The notes beneath the pieces are model-generated. The model saw nothing but the letters and a program-made list of their open reading frames with translations, made no database searches and was not told the DNA's origin. A stretch of DNA of 64,000 nt from Desulfobacula sp. (GTDB taxonomy: Bacteria > Desulfobacterota > Desulfobacteria > Desulfobacterales > Desulfobacteraceae): positions 124,001 to 188,000 of the forward strand of contig JAMPXP010000003.1 in assembly GCA_023701135.1 (NCBI GenBank). The letters are read 5' to 3'. Positions 17,459 through 27,296 of the stretch are shown here, in pieces (positions within the stretch are counted from its first letter, which is position 1; each line of letters starts with the position of its first letter). Both the position numbers and the translations under genes were made by a program.

Positions 17459-18628
17459 ATGAAAGGGTTTCAATTTGCCGGTATCCGAGCCGGCATCAAA
17501 AAAAAAGATCAAAAAGACCTGGCTCTTATCTATAGTGATTCACCGGCTGTTGCAGCAGCTCTTTTTACACGGAATAAAGTGGTTGCGGCGCCGGTTATCC
17601 TGGGAAGAGAAAAGATTAAAAAGGGACTGTGCCGGGCCGTCCTTGTCAACAGCGGAAACGCCAACTGCTTCACGGGAGAGAGGGGTATTGAAGACGCCAG
17701 GGCCTGTTCGGGTCTGGTTGCCAAAGGCCTCGATATTCCAGAAGACCAGGTTCTGGTGTCTTCTACAGGGGTGATCGGCGCCTATTTGCCCATGGAAAAA
17801 TTCGATGCCGGAATTCCGGAACTGATTCAAGCCCTTTCGGAAAATCATATGGATGATTTTGCCGAGGCCATTCTGACCACTGATACCCGCCGAAAAATGG
17901 TGACTGAAACCGGTTCAATCCAGGGAAAAGCCTTTTCCATCACCGGGATAGCCAAAGGATCAGGTATGATCCGGCCGGATATGGCCACCATGCTGGCCTT
18001 TGTCCTGACCGATGCAAAAATTGAAAAAGAAGATCTTACGGCCATTCTGACGGCAGTCAATGAAAGGACCTTTAACCGGATCACTGTGGATGGCGATACC
18101 AGCACCAATGATACCCTCCTGGCCCTGGCCAATGGAAAATCCGGAGCCCTCATCCATGACCCTGAATCCAAGGCTGTTTTTCAAACGGTACTGGAAAAAG
18201 TATGTCAGCAGCTTTCAAAAATGATAGTCAGAGACGGGGAGGGCGCCACCAAGCTTGTTCAGATCATTGTGAAAGGGGCTAAAACAAAAGAGGATGCATT
18301 CAAGGCCAGTGAGGCCATTGCCCATTCCAATCTTGTCAAGACGGCCATCTATGGTGAAGATCCAAACTGGGGAAGGATTACGGCTGCGGCCGGAAGGTCC
18401 GGCGCCCGGGTGGTCACCGAGAAAATGGACCTTTATTTTGATGATCAGCCCCTGGTTCTGAAGGGGCAATGGCTTGGGCCCGATGTAGAAAAAGAAATCG
18501 CCCGGCTCATGAAAAAAGAGGAAATTTTCATTACCCTGGATCTTAATCTCGGGCAGGAAACAGACGGTTTCTGGTTCTGCGATTTCAGTGAAAACTATGT
18601 AAAGATCAATGCCGAATACAGGTCCTAG
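17459..18628 (+). CDS. argJ: Bifunctional ornithine acetyltransferase / N-acetylglutamate synthase
   Basis: ArgJ moves acetyl groups from N-acetylornithine to glutamate in arginine synthesis, and some forms also use acetyl-CoA. The precursor of 389 residues cuts itself at the conserved MATML site (near residue 178), where Thr becomes the nucleophile of the beta chain; KGSGMIRPD precedes it. SGNANCFTG near residue 63 and GEDPNWGRI near 300 are further hallmarks. The start ATG follows GGGGGAG. The next gene starts two bases after the stop. No other arg gene is in the window. Confidence 0.95.
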   Translation: MKGFQFAGIRAGIKKKDQKDLALIYSDSPAVAAALFTRNKVVAAPVILGREKIKKGLCRAVLVNSGNANCFTGERGIEDARACSGLVAKGLDIPEDQVLVSSTGVIGAYLPMEKFDAGIPELIQALSENHMDDFAEAILTTDTRRKMVTETGSIQGKAFSITGIAKGSGMIRPDMATMLAFVLTDAKIEKEDLTAILTAVNERTFNRITVDGDTSTNDTLLALANGKSGALIHDPESKAVFQTVLEKVCQQLSKMIVRDGEGATKLVQIIVKGAKTKEDAFKASEAIAHSNLVKTAIYGEDPNWGRITAAAGRSGARVVTEKMDLYFDDQPLVLKGQWLGPDVEKEIARLMKKEEIFITLDLNLGQETDGFWFCDFSENYVKINAEYRS

Positions 18629-18630
18629 GC

Positions 18631-19365
18631 ATGCGGCTCCAGAAATATCTGGCCCATGCAGGGCTCTGCTCCAGAAGAAAAGCCGAAGAATATATCTTAG
18701 CGGGCCGAATCAAAATAAATGGGATAACCATATCCGAACTGGGCACCAAAGTCGATCCATCGGATTCTGTTTTTTTTGATGGCAAACCCGTTCTGTTCAG
18801 CCGGGAACAGCCCAAAATCTACCTGGCCTTGAACAAGCCCGCAGGCTATGTCACCTCCTGCTCCCAGAAAAAGACAAAAATCGTCATGGACCTGATTGAT
18901 ATTAATGAAAGAATATATCCTGTGGGAAGGCTGGATAAGGACTCAAAGGGCCTTATCCTGCTGACCAATGACGGAGAACTTCACAATAAACTTTCCCATC
19001 CCTCCTTTGATCATGAAAAAGAATATATTGTGACCACGGTTGACCCGGTTACCGATGACGCCCTGAGGCACATGGCCGAGGGGGTGGTGATTGACGAGGT
19101 CAAGACGAGAAGGGCCAGGGTCCAACGGATGTCCGACAAGCAGTTCCGTATTGTGTTAAAAGAAGGAAGAAACCGGCAGATCCGGAAAATGGTTCAACAA
19201 ACCGGCAACGAGGTGGATACCTTGCTGAGAATCAGAATAGCCGATATCCACCTCGGCAAATTGAAAGAAGGGACCTGGCGCCACCTGACCCAAGCAGAAA
19301 TCCGGCAATTAACCCAGGGAACTGATACCAATGGCCTTTCTGATCTGTTCCAGAAAAGGAACTGA
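18631..19365 (+). CDS. rRNA pseudouridine synthase, RsuA/RluB/RluE family
   Basis: A short S4 RNA-binding domain (residues 1-60, MRLQKYLAHAGLCSRR) precedes the catalytic domain with NKPAGYVT and GRLDKDSKGLILLTND, where the Asp of GRLD is catalytic. It modifies a uridine of 16S or 23S rRNA; RluB-like 23S activity is the usual assignment for this form in Desulfobacterota, but the exact site cannot be read off. It follows argJ by two bases. Its last 57 bases overlap the convergent trpS gene, an unusually long overlap that encodes a non-conserved tail. Confidence 0.9.
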   Translation: MRLQKYLAHAGLCSRRKAEEYILAGRIKINGITISELGTKVDPSDSVFFDGKPVLFSREQPKIYLALNKPAGYVTSCSQKKTKIVMDLIDINERIYPVGRLDKDSKGLILLTNDGELHNKLSHPSFDHEKEYIVTTVDPVTDDALRHMAEGVVIDEVKTRRARVQRMSDKQFRIVLKEGRNRQIRKMVQQTGNEVDTLLRIRIADIHLGKLKEGTWRHLTQAEIRQLTQGTDTNGLSDLFQKRN

Positions 19366-20319
19366 AAACTCCCTTGCCTTTGCGGCGCCTTTTTTCAGGA
19401 TAGCATCAATATCCGACGGTGCTTTGATCAATTCATCATATCTCTTTCTGGGTTCCTTCAGAATCTCATTGATGTATTCGAATAGTTCATTTTTCATGGT
19501 TCCCCAGGAGATTCCCTGTCTGTAGCGGGCAGCCATCTCCTTGGTTTGTTTCGGTGTGGCAAAGGCCTGGTAAATGGAAAACAGGGTGCAGGTATCCGGG
19601 TCCTTGGGTTCCTCCGGCCCCAGTGAATTGGTCTGGATTTTCATGATCAATTTACGAAGGTTTTTTTCAGTGTCAAACAAGGGAATATAATTATGATAGC
19701 TTTTGCTCATTTTCCGTCCGTCCAGACCGGATAAGACGGCAGAGGTTTCATCCACCACCACTTCCGGGAGAACAAAGAGGTTCTGATACATATGGTTGAA
19801 TCTTGCGGCAATATCCCTTGTCATTTCCAGGTGCTGGACCTGGTCTTTACCCACGGGCACTTTTTTGGCATTAAACATGAGGATGTCCGCAGCCATGAGG
19901 ATGGGGTAGGAAAAAAGCCCCATGGTAATGCCTTTATCCGGATCATTGTCCTGTTCCTGTTCATTGTCGGCAACGGCTGCTTTATACGCATGGGCCCGGT
20001 TCATCAAGCCTTTGGCCGTCAGGCAGGTCAGAATCCAGGTCAGTTCCGGAATTTCCGGAATATCGGATTGCCGGTAAAATACGCAATTCTCATAATCCAG
20101 CCCCAGTGCTATCCAAGCAGCGGCTATTTCAAGGGCGGATTGCTGTCTCAGCTTCGGGTCATGGTTTTTGATCAGGGAATGATAATCGGCAAGGAAATAA
20201 TAGGAGTTAAGCTGTTTATCCCTGCTGGTTTCAACTGCCGGCCGTATGGCGCCGACATAATTTCCGAGATGGGGGGTTCCGCTGGTGGTAATTCCGGTTA
20301 AAAAGTCTGCATTTTTCAT
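19309..20319 (-). CDS. trpS: Tryptophanyl-tRNA synthetase
   Basis: A class I synthetase of about 336 residues that charges tRNA-Trp. GTPHLGN (HIGH-type motif, near residue 15) and KMSKSY (KMSKS loop, near residue 205) bind ATP. ATG 20319 has AGGA nine bases upstream; an in-frame ATG six bases earlier (20325) is too close to that site. It lies downstream of the cca fusion gene on the same strand with 56 bases between, so the two tRNA-related genes probably form one operon. Confidence 0.95.
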   Translation of the reverse strand: MKNADFLTGITTSGTPHLGNYVGAIRPAVETSRDKQLNSYYFLADYHSLIKNHDPKLRQQSALEIAAAWIALGLDYENCVFYRQSDIPEIPELTWILTCLTAKGLMNRAHAYKAAVADNEQEQDNDPDKGITMGLFSYPILMAADILMFNAKKVPVGKDQVQHLEMTRDIAARFNHMYQNLFVLPEVVVDETSAVLSGLDGRKMSKSYHNYIPLFDTEKNLRKLIMKIQTNSLGPEEPKDPDTCTLFSIYQAFATPKQTKEMAARYRQGISWGTMKNELFEYINEILKEPRKRYDELIKAPSDIDAILKKGAAKAREFSVPFLEQIRKAIGISSLG

Positions 20320-20381
20320 GGTCATCAGTCCTGTTATAAATCATCCAAAGTGAATGAAGGGGATTATCAAAAACTTTGGAT

Positions 20382-23057
20382 TTAATCAATCAGTTTATTG
20401 TTCCTGGCATATTCTGCTGCAAAGGCCAGTTCCTCTTTTTTGGTTTTAAGCCTGCCTTCAAGTTTTTCATTTAAGATCCGGTTGAAAATAGCAGTAAAAA
20501 CCGGGCTGGGTTTTAGCCCCAGGGTCATGAGATCTCTGCCGCGGATATAAGGTCTGACCGTTTTTTGATGGGTATAGAAATTTGAGATGGCTTTTTTGGT
20601 TTCTTCATGGGTTGCAAGGGCCATCATATACAGAAGGTATTCTGTTTTAAAATCGATCAAAGCCCAGTACAGGTCCTGAATTGTGTATGAAGAAGCCTGC
20701 TCAATGAGAATTAATTGTTTTTCCGCCCTATATCTTTTTTCCAACAGGATACCGCGCTCTTTTAAGGGCATATTCAGCCTGTCGCAGATCTGCTCGCAGA
20801 CTTTGCGTGACGTGCGGTTCAAAAGCGCCATAAAATATACCGACCATCTGGGATATTCTTCATCCGTATACAGAAGGTCATGCCAGACCAGGATTTTATT
20901 CACGGATTCAAGCAATTGATAGGTTTTGGGATCAATATCCAATTTTTTATGGAGGACTTTTTCAAGTCCGTATTCCTCCATGGTCCGTATGGCCGGAATC
21001 GGATTTTCCTCTTCAAAGATCTGTTTGATTTCCGACAAAACCCGGAGCCCGCTTAAATTTTTAAAACAATTAATGGTGATGGCGTTTTTAATCAAATTGG
21101 AGGTGACCTTTCCAATCTTGAAGCCAAAGCGGTTGGAAAATTTAATGGCCCGGAAAATACGGGTCGGGTCTTCAACAAAACTTAAATTGTGGATGGTACG
21201 GATGGTCTTGTCCTTCAGGTCCCGGGTGGCGCCAAAAAAATCGATGAGCATTCCGAAATTTTCCGGGTTCAGGCTTACGGCAAGGGTGTTGATGGTAAAA
21301 TCCCTTCTGGCAAGGTCCAGTTTGATGGAGCTTTTTTCAACAATGGGAAGAGCGGCAGGCATTTTGTAATATTCGAGCCGGGAGGAGGCCACGTCTATCT
21401 TAAAATTATCCGGGAAAATAATGACGGCAGTGCCGAATTTTTTGTGGGGATTGACCCTGCAGCCTTCCTTTGCTGCAAATACCTTGGCAAATTCAATGCC
21501 ATCTCCTTCAACTACAATATCAATATCCTCGTTGGGGCGGTTTAACAACAGATCTCTGACAAAGCCCCCCACCACAAACATATGATAACCCATTTCATTG
21601 CCTGTTTTCCCTATATTTTCAAGAAGCCGGATCATACGGTTGTCGAGTCGCTGATACAGAATATTTTCAATCTGCCGGTTTTTTATATTTCGTTTGATAC
21701 CAATTTCGGTTTCAGAATTGGTGATTTCCTTATTGTGCTGAACAAGGTAGTTTAACAGATTGGTCCGGGTAATCACGCCCCTGATCCAGCCATCGTCAAT
21801 TACAGGCAATATCCTGTGTTTTGACTCAATGATAATGCTTTCAATCTGGGAAATATCTGCATCTGAAGAAACGAACCGGATTTCTGAATTCATATATTCT
21901 TTAACCGGCTGGCCGGATAATTTGTGGTAAAGTGTTTTCTCGATCACCTGCCGGGTGATATAGCCTTCATAGGTGTTTTTTCCCTTGTCCACCACCAGCA
22001 AGGTATTGATATTATACTGGGTCATGAGATTGCCTGCTTCTTTGCAGGTCACATGGGGCTCAATGGTAATGGCAGGAGATGTCATCAGATTTTTTGCGAT
22101 TTGAATCCGCTTGATTTCTTTTTGAAGTTGTTCTAAAAGCCTCATTTCAATCTGGGCCAGGGTCTGATTGTCGATTTTTGCAGAGGCGGCATAGGCATGG
22201 CCGCCGCCTCCGAATGCAGACAGGATTTTCCCGGCATCGACCTCTGGAAGACGGTTTCTGGCGATTATATTAATTTTATTATCCATGAGAACAATGGCAA
22301 AAAAGACATCAAGGTTCTCCATCCGGACAACCTTCTGCACAATGGTTGCGAGGTCTGTAATATAGGAAGGTGAAGAAATTACGGAAATAGAAACATCGAT
22401 TCCGTTAATCTTATGAACCTTCATTTCATTTAAAAGCTCATGGAGCCAGGTGACCTGCTCGGATTTGATTTCTTTTACCACAAAACCTGCTATGGTGTTC
22501 AGGCTTGCTCCGCAACCCAACAGAAAAGCTGCCTGCTCAAGGTCTTCCCGGCTAGTGGAGGAATAGGTGAATAACCCTGTATCCTCGTATATTCCCAAGG
22601 CCATGATGGTGGCCTCGTCCGGTGTGGGGACGATTTTTTTTTCCTGAAGAACTGAACTGAGAATGGTAGCCGTCGCACCCGTAGGCCGGATTATTTCCAG
22701 ACTGCCTCTCAAATCTTCTTCCATGGCCGGATGATGGTCATAAATATGAATTTCCATCTCTTTTTGATCAATCAGAAAAGAGACATGAGGCAGTCTGTTT
22801 TTCTGCCGTGTATCCACGAGGACGAGCCGTTTTGTCTGTGAAAAATCCGTGGTACCAACATCGGCCATGTTCAGAAGATAACTCATGGAGTTGATGAAAA
22901 AATCCCGAAGGTTTTTTTCCTGGGATCCTGGAAAAATGATGACGGAATCCGGATAGAGCTTCTGGGCTGCAAGCATGGAGGCAATGGCATCAAAATCTGC
23001 ATTGATATGGCTGGTTATGATTGTATCAGGATTTTTGGTGGGGCATTTTTTGCTCAA
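20382..23057 (-). CDS. DHH phosphoesterase - CBS - CCA tRNA nucleotidyltransferase fusion
   Basis: A three-part protein of 891 residues. Residues 1-320 are a DHH/DHHA1 phosphoesterase (SHINADFDAIAS, DHHPAMEED and GGGGHAYAASA), as in nanoRNase/pAp phosphatase. Residues about 325-450 are a CBS pair. From about 480 a class II CCA-adding or poly(A) polymerase follows (VVGGFVRDLLL and the metal-binding EDIDIVVEG). It builds or repairs tRNA 3' ends, and the DHH part may clear oligonucleotides or proofread. This fusion is known in Desulfobacterota and Aquificota. The start is TTG 23057 with AGGAG seven bases upstream; no ATG fits. Confidence 0.9.
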   Translation of the reverse strand: MSKKCPTKNPDTIITSHINADFDAIASMLAAQKLYPDSVIIFPGSQEKNLRDFFINSMSYLLNMADVGTTDFSQTKRLVLVDTRQKNRLPHVSFLIDQKEMEIHIYDHHPAMEEDLRGSLEIIRPTGATATILSSVLQEKKIVPTPDEATIMALGIYEDTGLFTYSSTSREDLEQAAFLLGCGASLNTIAGFVVKEIKSEQVTWLHELLNEMKVHKINGIDVSISVISSPSYITDLATIVQKVVRMENLDVFFAIVLMDNKINIIARNRLPEVDAGKILSAFGGGGHAYAASAKIDNQTLAQIEMRLLEQLQKEIKRIQIAKNLMTSPAITIEPHVTCKEAGNLMTQYNINTLLVVDKGKNTYEGYITRQVIEKTLYHKLSGQPVKEYMNSEIRFVSSDADISQIESIIIESKHRILPVIDDGWIRGVITRTNLLNYLVQHNKEITNSETEIGIKRNIKNRQIENILYQRLDNRMIRLLENIGKTGNEMGYHMFVVGGFVRDLLLNRPNEDIDIVVEGDGIEFAKVFAAKEGCRVNPHKKFGTAVIIFPDNFKIDVASSRLEYYKMPAALPIVEKSSIKLDLARRDFTINTLAVSLNPENFGMLIDFFGATRDLKDKTIRTIHNLSFVEDPTRIFRAIKFSNRFGFKIGKVTSNLIKNAITINCFKNLSGLRVLSEIKQIFEEENPIPAIRTMEEYGLEKVLHKKLDIDPKTYQLLESVNKILVWHDLLYTDEEYPRWSVYFMALLNRTSRKVCEQICDRLNMPLKERGILLEKRYRAEKQLILIEQASSYTIQDLYWALIDFKTEYLLYMMALATHEETKKAISNFYTHQKTVRPYIRGRDLMTLGLKPSPVFTAIFNRILNEKLEGRLKTKKEELAFAAEYARNNKLID

Positions 23058-23091
23058 AAAATAACTCCTGTTGTATTCAATTAATAAAATT

Positions 23092-23120
23092 TATATAGTA
23101 TATCTGTCTAAAATTTACAA
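23092..23120 (-). promoter_or_regulatory. Promoter of the cca fusion gene
   Basis: On the minus strand TTGTAA (23120-23115), a 17-base spacer, TATATA (23097-23092). A plus-strand candidate for pilC, TTTACA (23114-23119) with TATATG (23136-23141) after 16 bases, overlaps its -35, so the two genes may share regulation. Confidence 0.5.
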
Positions 23121-23194
23121 ACGATCTGGCTTTGATATATGCAAATATCATCTGAGCCTTCTTGATCCGACTGATTTTAACATAAGGATTGATC

Positions 23195-24406
23195 ATGCCG
23201 ACAGTTTTTCAATGGAAAGGGAAAAATCCCAAAGGAAGAAAAGTAAAGGGGGAAATGGAGGCAGAGACTTCTGACCAGATTAAGCAGAGTCTCCAGAGAC
23301 GGAAAATAACGCCGACCCTGGTTCGAAAAAAGCCAAAGGACCTTTTTGAGAATGTCAAATTTTTGCAGCCCAGAGTCAAAGAAACGGATGTCATTATATT
23401 CGCAAGGCAGTTTTCAACCATGATCGATGCAGGCTTACCCCTGCTCCAATGTCTTGATATTCTTCAGTCTCAGCAAGACAATCCGACCTTTAAGAAAAAT
23501 TTGAAAAAAATCAAAGAATCCGTTGAATCCGGCGAAACCTTTGCCGATGCCTTAAAAAAATTCCCCAAAATTTTTAATGAGCTTTTCATTAATATGGTTG
23601 CGGCGGGAGAAGCGGGCGGTATCCTGGATGTGATTCTAAACCGGCTTTCCGCATATATGGAAAAAATGGCCAAGCTGAAGCGCCAGGTTAAAGGAGCCAT
23701 GACCTATCCCATCATCACCATGATTGTGGCCGTCATCGTCGTGGCCATTATTCTTGTATTCGTTATTCCGGTTTTTTCCGAAATGTTTGCCGATTTTGGC
23801 TCTTCTTTGCCGACGCCTACTCTTGTCGTGGTGGCCATGAGTAATTTTACCATCCACAATATCGGATATATCATTGGGGGGATTATTGCCATTGCCTTTC
23901 TTTTGCGAAGAGTTTATGCAAATCCCAAGGGCAGGATTTTTATGGATGAATTATTCTTAAGGCTGCCCGTTATCGGTCTTCTGATTCGAAAAGTGGCCGT
24001 TGCCAAATTCACCCGGACGGCCAGCACCATGCTGTCCAGCGGTGTATCCATCCTTGAGGTCCTGGATATTGTGGCCAAGACTTCAGGCAATAAGATTGTT
24101 GAATTTGCCATCCAGGATGTGAAATCAGGCATCTCGGAAGGTAGATCCATGGCAGATCCCCTCCTTGAAAGCGGTGTGTTTCCCTCCATGGTCTGCTCCA
24201 TGATTGCGGTTGGGGAGTCTACAGGGGCATTGGATACCATGATGAGCAAAATTGCCGATTTTTACGATGATGAGGTTGACCAGGCAGTGAAAAATCTGAC
24301 GGATATGATCGAACCTTTTATGCTGGTCTTTCTTGGAGTTGTGGTCGGCGGTCTGGTCATTTCCATGTATCTACCCATATTCAAGATGGCCGGCGCGATT
24401 TCTTAA
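23195..24406 (+). CDS. pilC: Type IV pilus inner-membrane platform protein (PilC/GspF family)
   Basis: PilC is the inner-membrane platform of the type IV pilus or type II secretion machine. The protein of 403 residues has two T2SSF domains (about 70-190 and 270-395) with hydrophobic segments near 170-195, 215-240 and 370-395. The first domain opens with FARQFSTMIDAGLPLLQCLDIL, and the second with FTRTASTMLSSGVSILEVLDI. ATG 23195 has AAGGA upstream; a TTG six bases earlier is less likely. The other pilus genes are not in this window; the next gene is a PilS-like kinase. Confidence 0.92.
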   Translation: MPTVFQWKGKNPKGRKVKGEMEAETSDQIKQSLQRRKITPTLVRKKPKDLFENVKFLQPRVKETDVIIFARQFSTMIDAGLPLLQCLDILQSQQDNPTFKKNLKKIKESVESGETFADALKKFPKIFNELFINMVAAGEAGGILDVILNRLSAYMEKMAKLKRQVKGAMTYPIITMIVAVIVVAIILVFVIPVFSEMFADFGSSLPTPTLVVVAMSNFTIHNIGYIIGGIIAIAFLLRRVYANPKGRIFMDELFLRLPVIGLLIRKVAVAKFTRTASTMLSSGVSILEVLDIVAKTSGNKIVEFAIQDVKSGISEGRSMADPLLESGVFPSMVCSMIAVGESTGALDTMMSKIADFYDDEVDQAVKNLTDMIEPFMLVFLGVVVGGLVISMYLPIFKMAGAIS

Positions 24407-24409
24407 TTG

Positions 24410-25720
24410 ATGAGAATCGGCTCAATGAAAGAACAGACTGATTTTTCCGCCCAGATCAGGTGGCTGATTCTCTCAAGGGCTGTTTTCGGCATATTGCTTA
24501 TTATTTCAACCCTTGTTTTTTCCTTAAAAGAGAATTTGTCCTTCTTTTCACAGCCAGTTCTGTCACTTTACAAAATCGCCGCCTGTATCCTTATCCTTTC
24601 CATTGCCTACCTTTTTCATCTGACCCGGTTTGACAAAAAGCTTTTTCTTGCCTATTTTCAAACCATTGCCGATACGTTTATGGTAACGGCCATCGTATTT
24701 ATTACAGGAAGTTATGATAGCGTCTTTAATTTTCTGTATCTTGTTGTCATTATCTATTCTGCAATGCTTCTTCTTCAAAAGGGAAGCCTGATTGTTGCCA
24801 CCATTTCCTGCCTTCAGTATGGTATTTTGATTGAACTGGAATTTTATGGGTTTATTTCACCTTTTCATAGCCGGATCGGGTTTTCCGGCAACCTGGACGA
24901 GAACCATATTATTTATAGAATTATTATTTTTATCGTAGCCTGTTTTGCCGTGGCCATCCTCAGCGGCATACTTTCCCTTCAATTGAAAGCGGCGCAAAAA
25001 GATCTGAAAATTACCCAGCAGCATTTGAAACGAGTTGAAAAAATGGCTGCCATGGATGAAATGATTTCCGGTATTGCCCATGAAATCAAAAACCCCCTGG
25101 CCTCCCTTTCCGGGTCCATTCAATTGCTGCGGGAGGATACCCGGTCAGGCTCCTATGAAGACAAGCTGATGCAGATCATTCTCAGGGAAACGGACCGGCT
25201 GAAAAATATAGTGAACGATATCCGGTTGTTTTCAAAACCCCATACAGGCAACGCCGTTGAAATTATAATGGCAGACATGATCGAGGAAACCGTCCGGTTG
25301 TTTTTGAATGACCCTGAATGGAAGCCGTCTATCCAGCTTCAGATGAACCTTGACAAAGAGGTTACCATCCTGTTTGATCCCACCCATTTCACCCAGATTT
25401 TGTGGAATCTTTTAAAAAATGCAGTTCAAGCCATTCAAGATACAGGTGAGATAACCATTGATCTTAAACCTTCGAGGACGGATAAGGTTTATCTCACCGT
25501 CAAGGACACGGGTGTGGGTATCCCTCCAAAAGACCACCATCATATTTTTGATCCTTTTTTCACCACCAAACCCGAGGGAACCGGCCTCGGACTTTCCATT
25601 CTCCACCGCTTGATTGACGCAAACAACGGTATGATTGATTTTGAATCCATACCCGGAAGGGGGACTATTTTTACCGTTGTTTTCAATAGAATGCCGGTGC
25701 GGGGAAAATCAAAATCTTGA
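24410..25720 (+). CDS. PilS-like membrane sensor histidine kinase
   Basis: About 436 residues: five or six membrane helices (residues 20-190), a short linker, then a HisKA domain with GIAHEIKNPLASL (phospho-His in the H-box near residue 220) and a HATPase domain ending with GTGLGLSILHRLIDANNG. This layout is that of PilS, which with PilR and sigma-54 controls pilin transcription. It starts four bases after pilC, so the two are coupled; the cognate regulator does not follow, since the next gene is lysS. The start could also be ATG 24425. Confidence 0.85.
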   Translation: MRIGSMKEQTDFSAQIRWLILSRAVFGILLIISTLVFSLKENLSFFSQPVLSLYKIAACILILSIAYLFHLTRFDKKLFLAYFQTIADTFMVTAIVFITGSYDSVFNFLYLVVIIYSAMLLLQKGSLIVATISCLQYGILIELEFYGFISPFHSRIGFSGNLDENHIIYRIIIFIVACFAVAILSGILSLQLKAAQKDLKITQQHLKRVEKMAAMDEMISGIAHEIKNPLASLSGSIQLLREDTRSGSYEDKLMQIILRETDRLKNIVNDIRLFSKPHTGNAVEIIMADMIEETVRLFLNDPEWKPSIQLQMNLDKEVTILFDPTHFTQILWNLLKNAVQAIQDTGEITIDLKPSRTDKVYLTVKDTGVGIPPKDHHHIFDPFFTTKPEGTGLGLSILHRLIDANNGMIDFESIPGRGTIFTVVFNRMPVRGKSKS

Positions 25721-25746
25721 CTTTTTCATGGGAACTAGGCTATTTA
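25717..25746 (+). promoter_or_regulatory. Candidate promoter of lysS
   Basis: TTGACT (25717-25722) overlaps the stop of the kinase gene and is followed after 18 bases by TATTTA (25741-25746). Confidence 0.4.
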
Positions 25747-25814
25747 TTCCTTTTTTATAAACATGAAGATCAACCAACCTGCATGATGCAGTCAGAATAT
25801 GAAGGCAAGGATAA

Positions 25815-27296
25815 ATGGATAAGGAAAGCAATCTGATACAGCTTAGAAAAGAAAAAATAAAAGAACTTAAAACCAGTGGAATTAATCTTTATCCAAATGA
25901 TTTTAAACCTTCATGTTCGATAAGAATGCTTAAAAAAACCATTGATGAAAATCCAGAAACTTTAGGCGAAAACGGCATTGAGTTTTCCATGGCCGGAAGA
26001 ATGATGGCCGTTAATATAATGGGGAAATCCTCTTTTATAAGATTTAAGGAAGGGTCTGAACAGCTTCAGGTTTATTTGCAGAAAAATATGATTGGAGAGG
26101 ATACCTATGCTTTATTTAAAAAGCTTGATATCGGTGATTTCATTGGCGTCAAGGGCCCCTTGTTTCAAACCAAGACAGGAGAGTGGACCCTGCAGGCAAA
26201 AGAATTCAGGTTATTATCAAAGGCGGTAAGGCCGCTTCCTGAAAAATTTCATGGCATTAAAGATCCTGAAAAACGATATCGGCAGAGGTATCTTGATCTG
26301 ATCATGAATGAGGATGCTCGAAATATTTTTATCAAACGAAGTGCAATTATTTCGGCCATGAGGCATTTTTTTGAAGAAAAAGGCTTCATGGAAGTCGAAA
26401 CGCCGATGATGCAGCCGCTCCCCGGCGGTGCCGAGGCCACTCCCTTTAAAACATGGCACAATGCACTGGGGATGGAGCTTTTTTTAAGGATTGCCCCTGA
26501 ATTGTATCTTAAAAGACTGGTTGTGGGCGGATTTGAAAAAGTATTTGAGATTAATCGTAATTTCAGAAATGAGGGGGTTTCAGCCCGGCATAACCCTGAA
26601 TTCACCATGGTTGAATTCTACCAGGCCTATGCCGACTATGAAACGCTCATGGATCTGACTGAAGAAATGTTTGGAATTATCGCTGAAAAAATATCCGGAT
26701 CCACAACTATTGAATATCAGGGTCACACCATTCATTTGAATAAAGGATGGCAGCGGATTTCAATGATGGATTCTCTTGAGCGCATCGGCGGTGTTGATGC
26801 CGCTCTTTTGAACAATACCGAAGCGCTTCTGGAACTGGCACAGAAAAATATTATTCAGGTCTCAAAAAAAGATCGTCATGGAAAAATCCTTACAAAACTG
26901 TTTGACGCTCTGGTTGAACCCAAGCTGATTCAGCCCACATTCATCACTGGATATCCTGTGGAAGTGTCTCCCCTTTCCCGGAAAAATGATCTCAAAAATG
27001 AATTAACAGATCGGTTTGAATTGTTTATTGCGGGCAGGGAAATCGCCAATGGCTTTTCGGAAATAAATGATCCCGAAGATCAGTATCAGCGTTTCCTGAT
27101 GCAGGTCAGGCAAAGGGATGAAGGTAATTCCGAGGCCCATATCATGGACTCCGAATATGTGGAAGCGCTTGAATACGGAATGCCGCCCACAGCCGGAGAA
27201 GGTATTGGTATTGACAGACTTGTCATGCTCCTGACAGACTCTCCCTCCATAAGAGAGGTCATCCTTTTCCCCCATATGAAAAAAATATCCGAATAA
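25815..27296 (+). CDS. lysS: Lysyl-tRNA synthetase, class II
   Basis: A class IIb synthetase of 493 residues charging tRNA-Lys. The N-terminal OB fold (about 55-140) is followed by the class II core: motif 1 around FFEEKGFMEVETP, motif 2 with FRNEGVSARHNPEF, and motif 3 with GIGIDRLVMLLT near the end. The ATG follows AAGGATAA. The next gene begins directly after the stop, with no base between, so lysS heads the envelope operon or is read into it. Confidence 0.96.
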   Translation: MDKESNLIQLRKEKIKELKTSGINLYPNDFKPSCSIRMLKKTIDENPETLGENGIEFSMAGRMMAVNIMGKSSFIRFKEGSEQLQVYLQKNMIGEDTYALFKKLDIGDFIGVKGPLFQTKTGEWTLQAKEFRLLSKAVRPLPEKFHGIKDPEKRYRQRYLDLIMNEDARNIFIKRSAIISAMRHFFEEKGFMEVETPMMQPLPGGAEATPFKTWHNALGMELFLRIAPELYLKRLVVGGFEKVFEINRNFRNEGVSARHNPEFTMVEFYQAYADYETLMDLTEEMFGIIAEKISGSTTIEYQGHTIHLNKGWQRISMMDSLERIGGVDAALLNNTEALLELAQKNIIQVSKKDRHGKILTKLFDALVEPKLIQPTFITGYPVEVSPLSRKNDLKNELTDRFELFIAGREIANGFSEINDPEDQYQRFLMQVRQRDEGNSEAHIMDSEYVEALEYGMPPTAGEGIGIDRLVMLLTDSPSIREVILFPHMKKISE

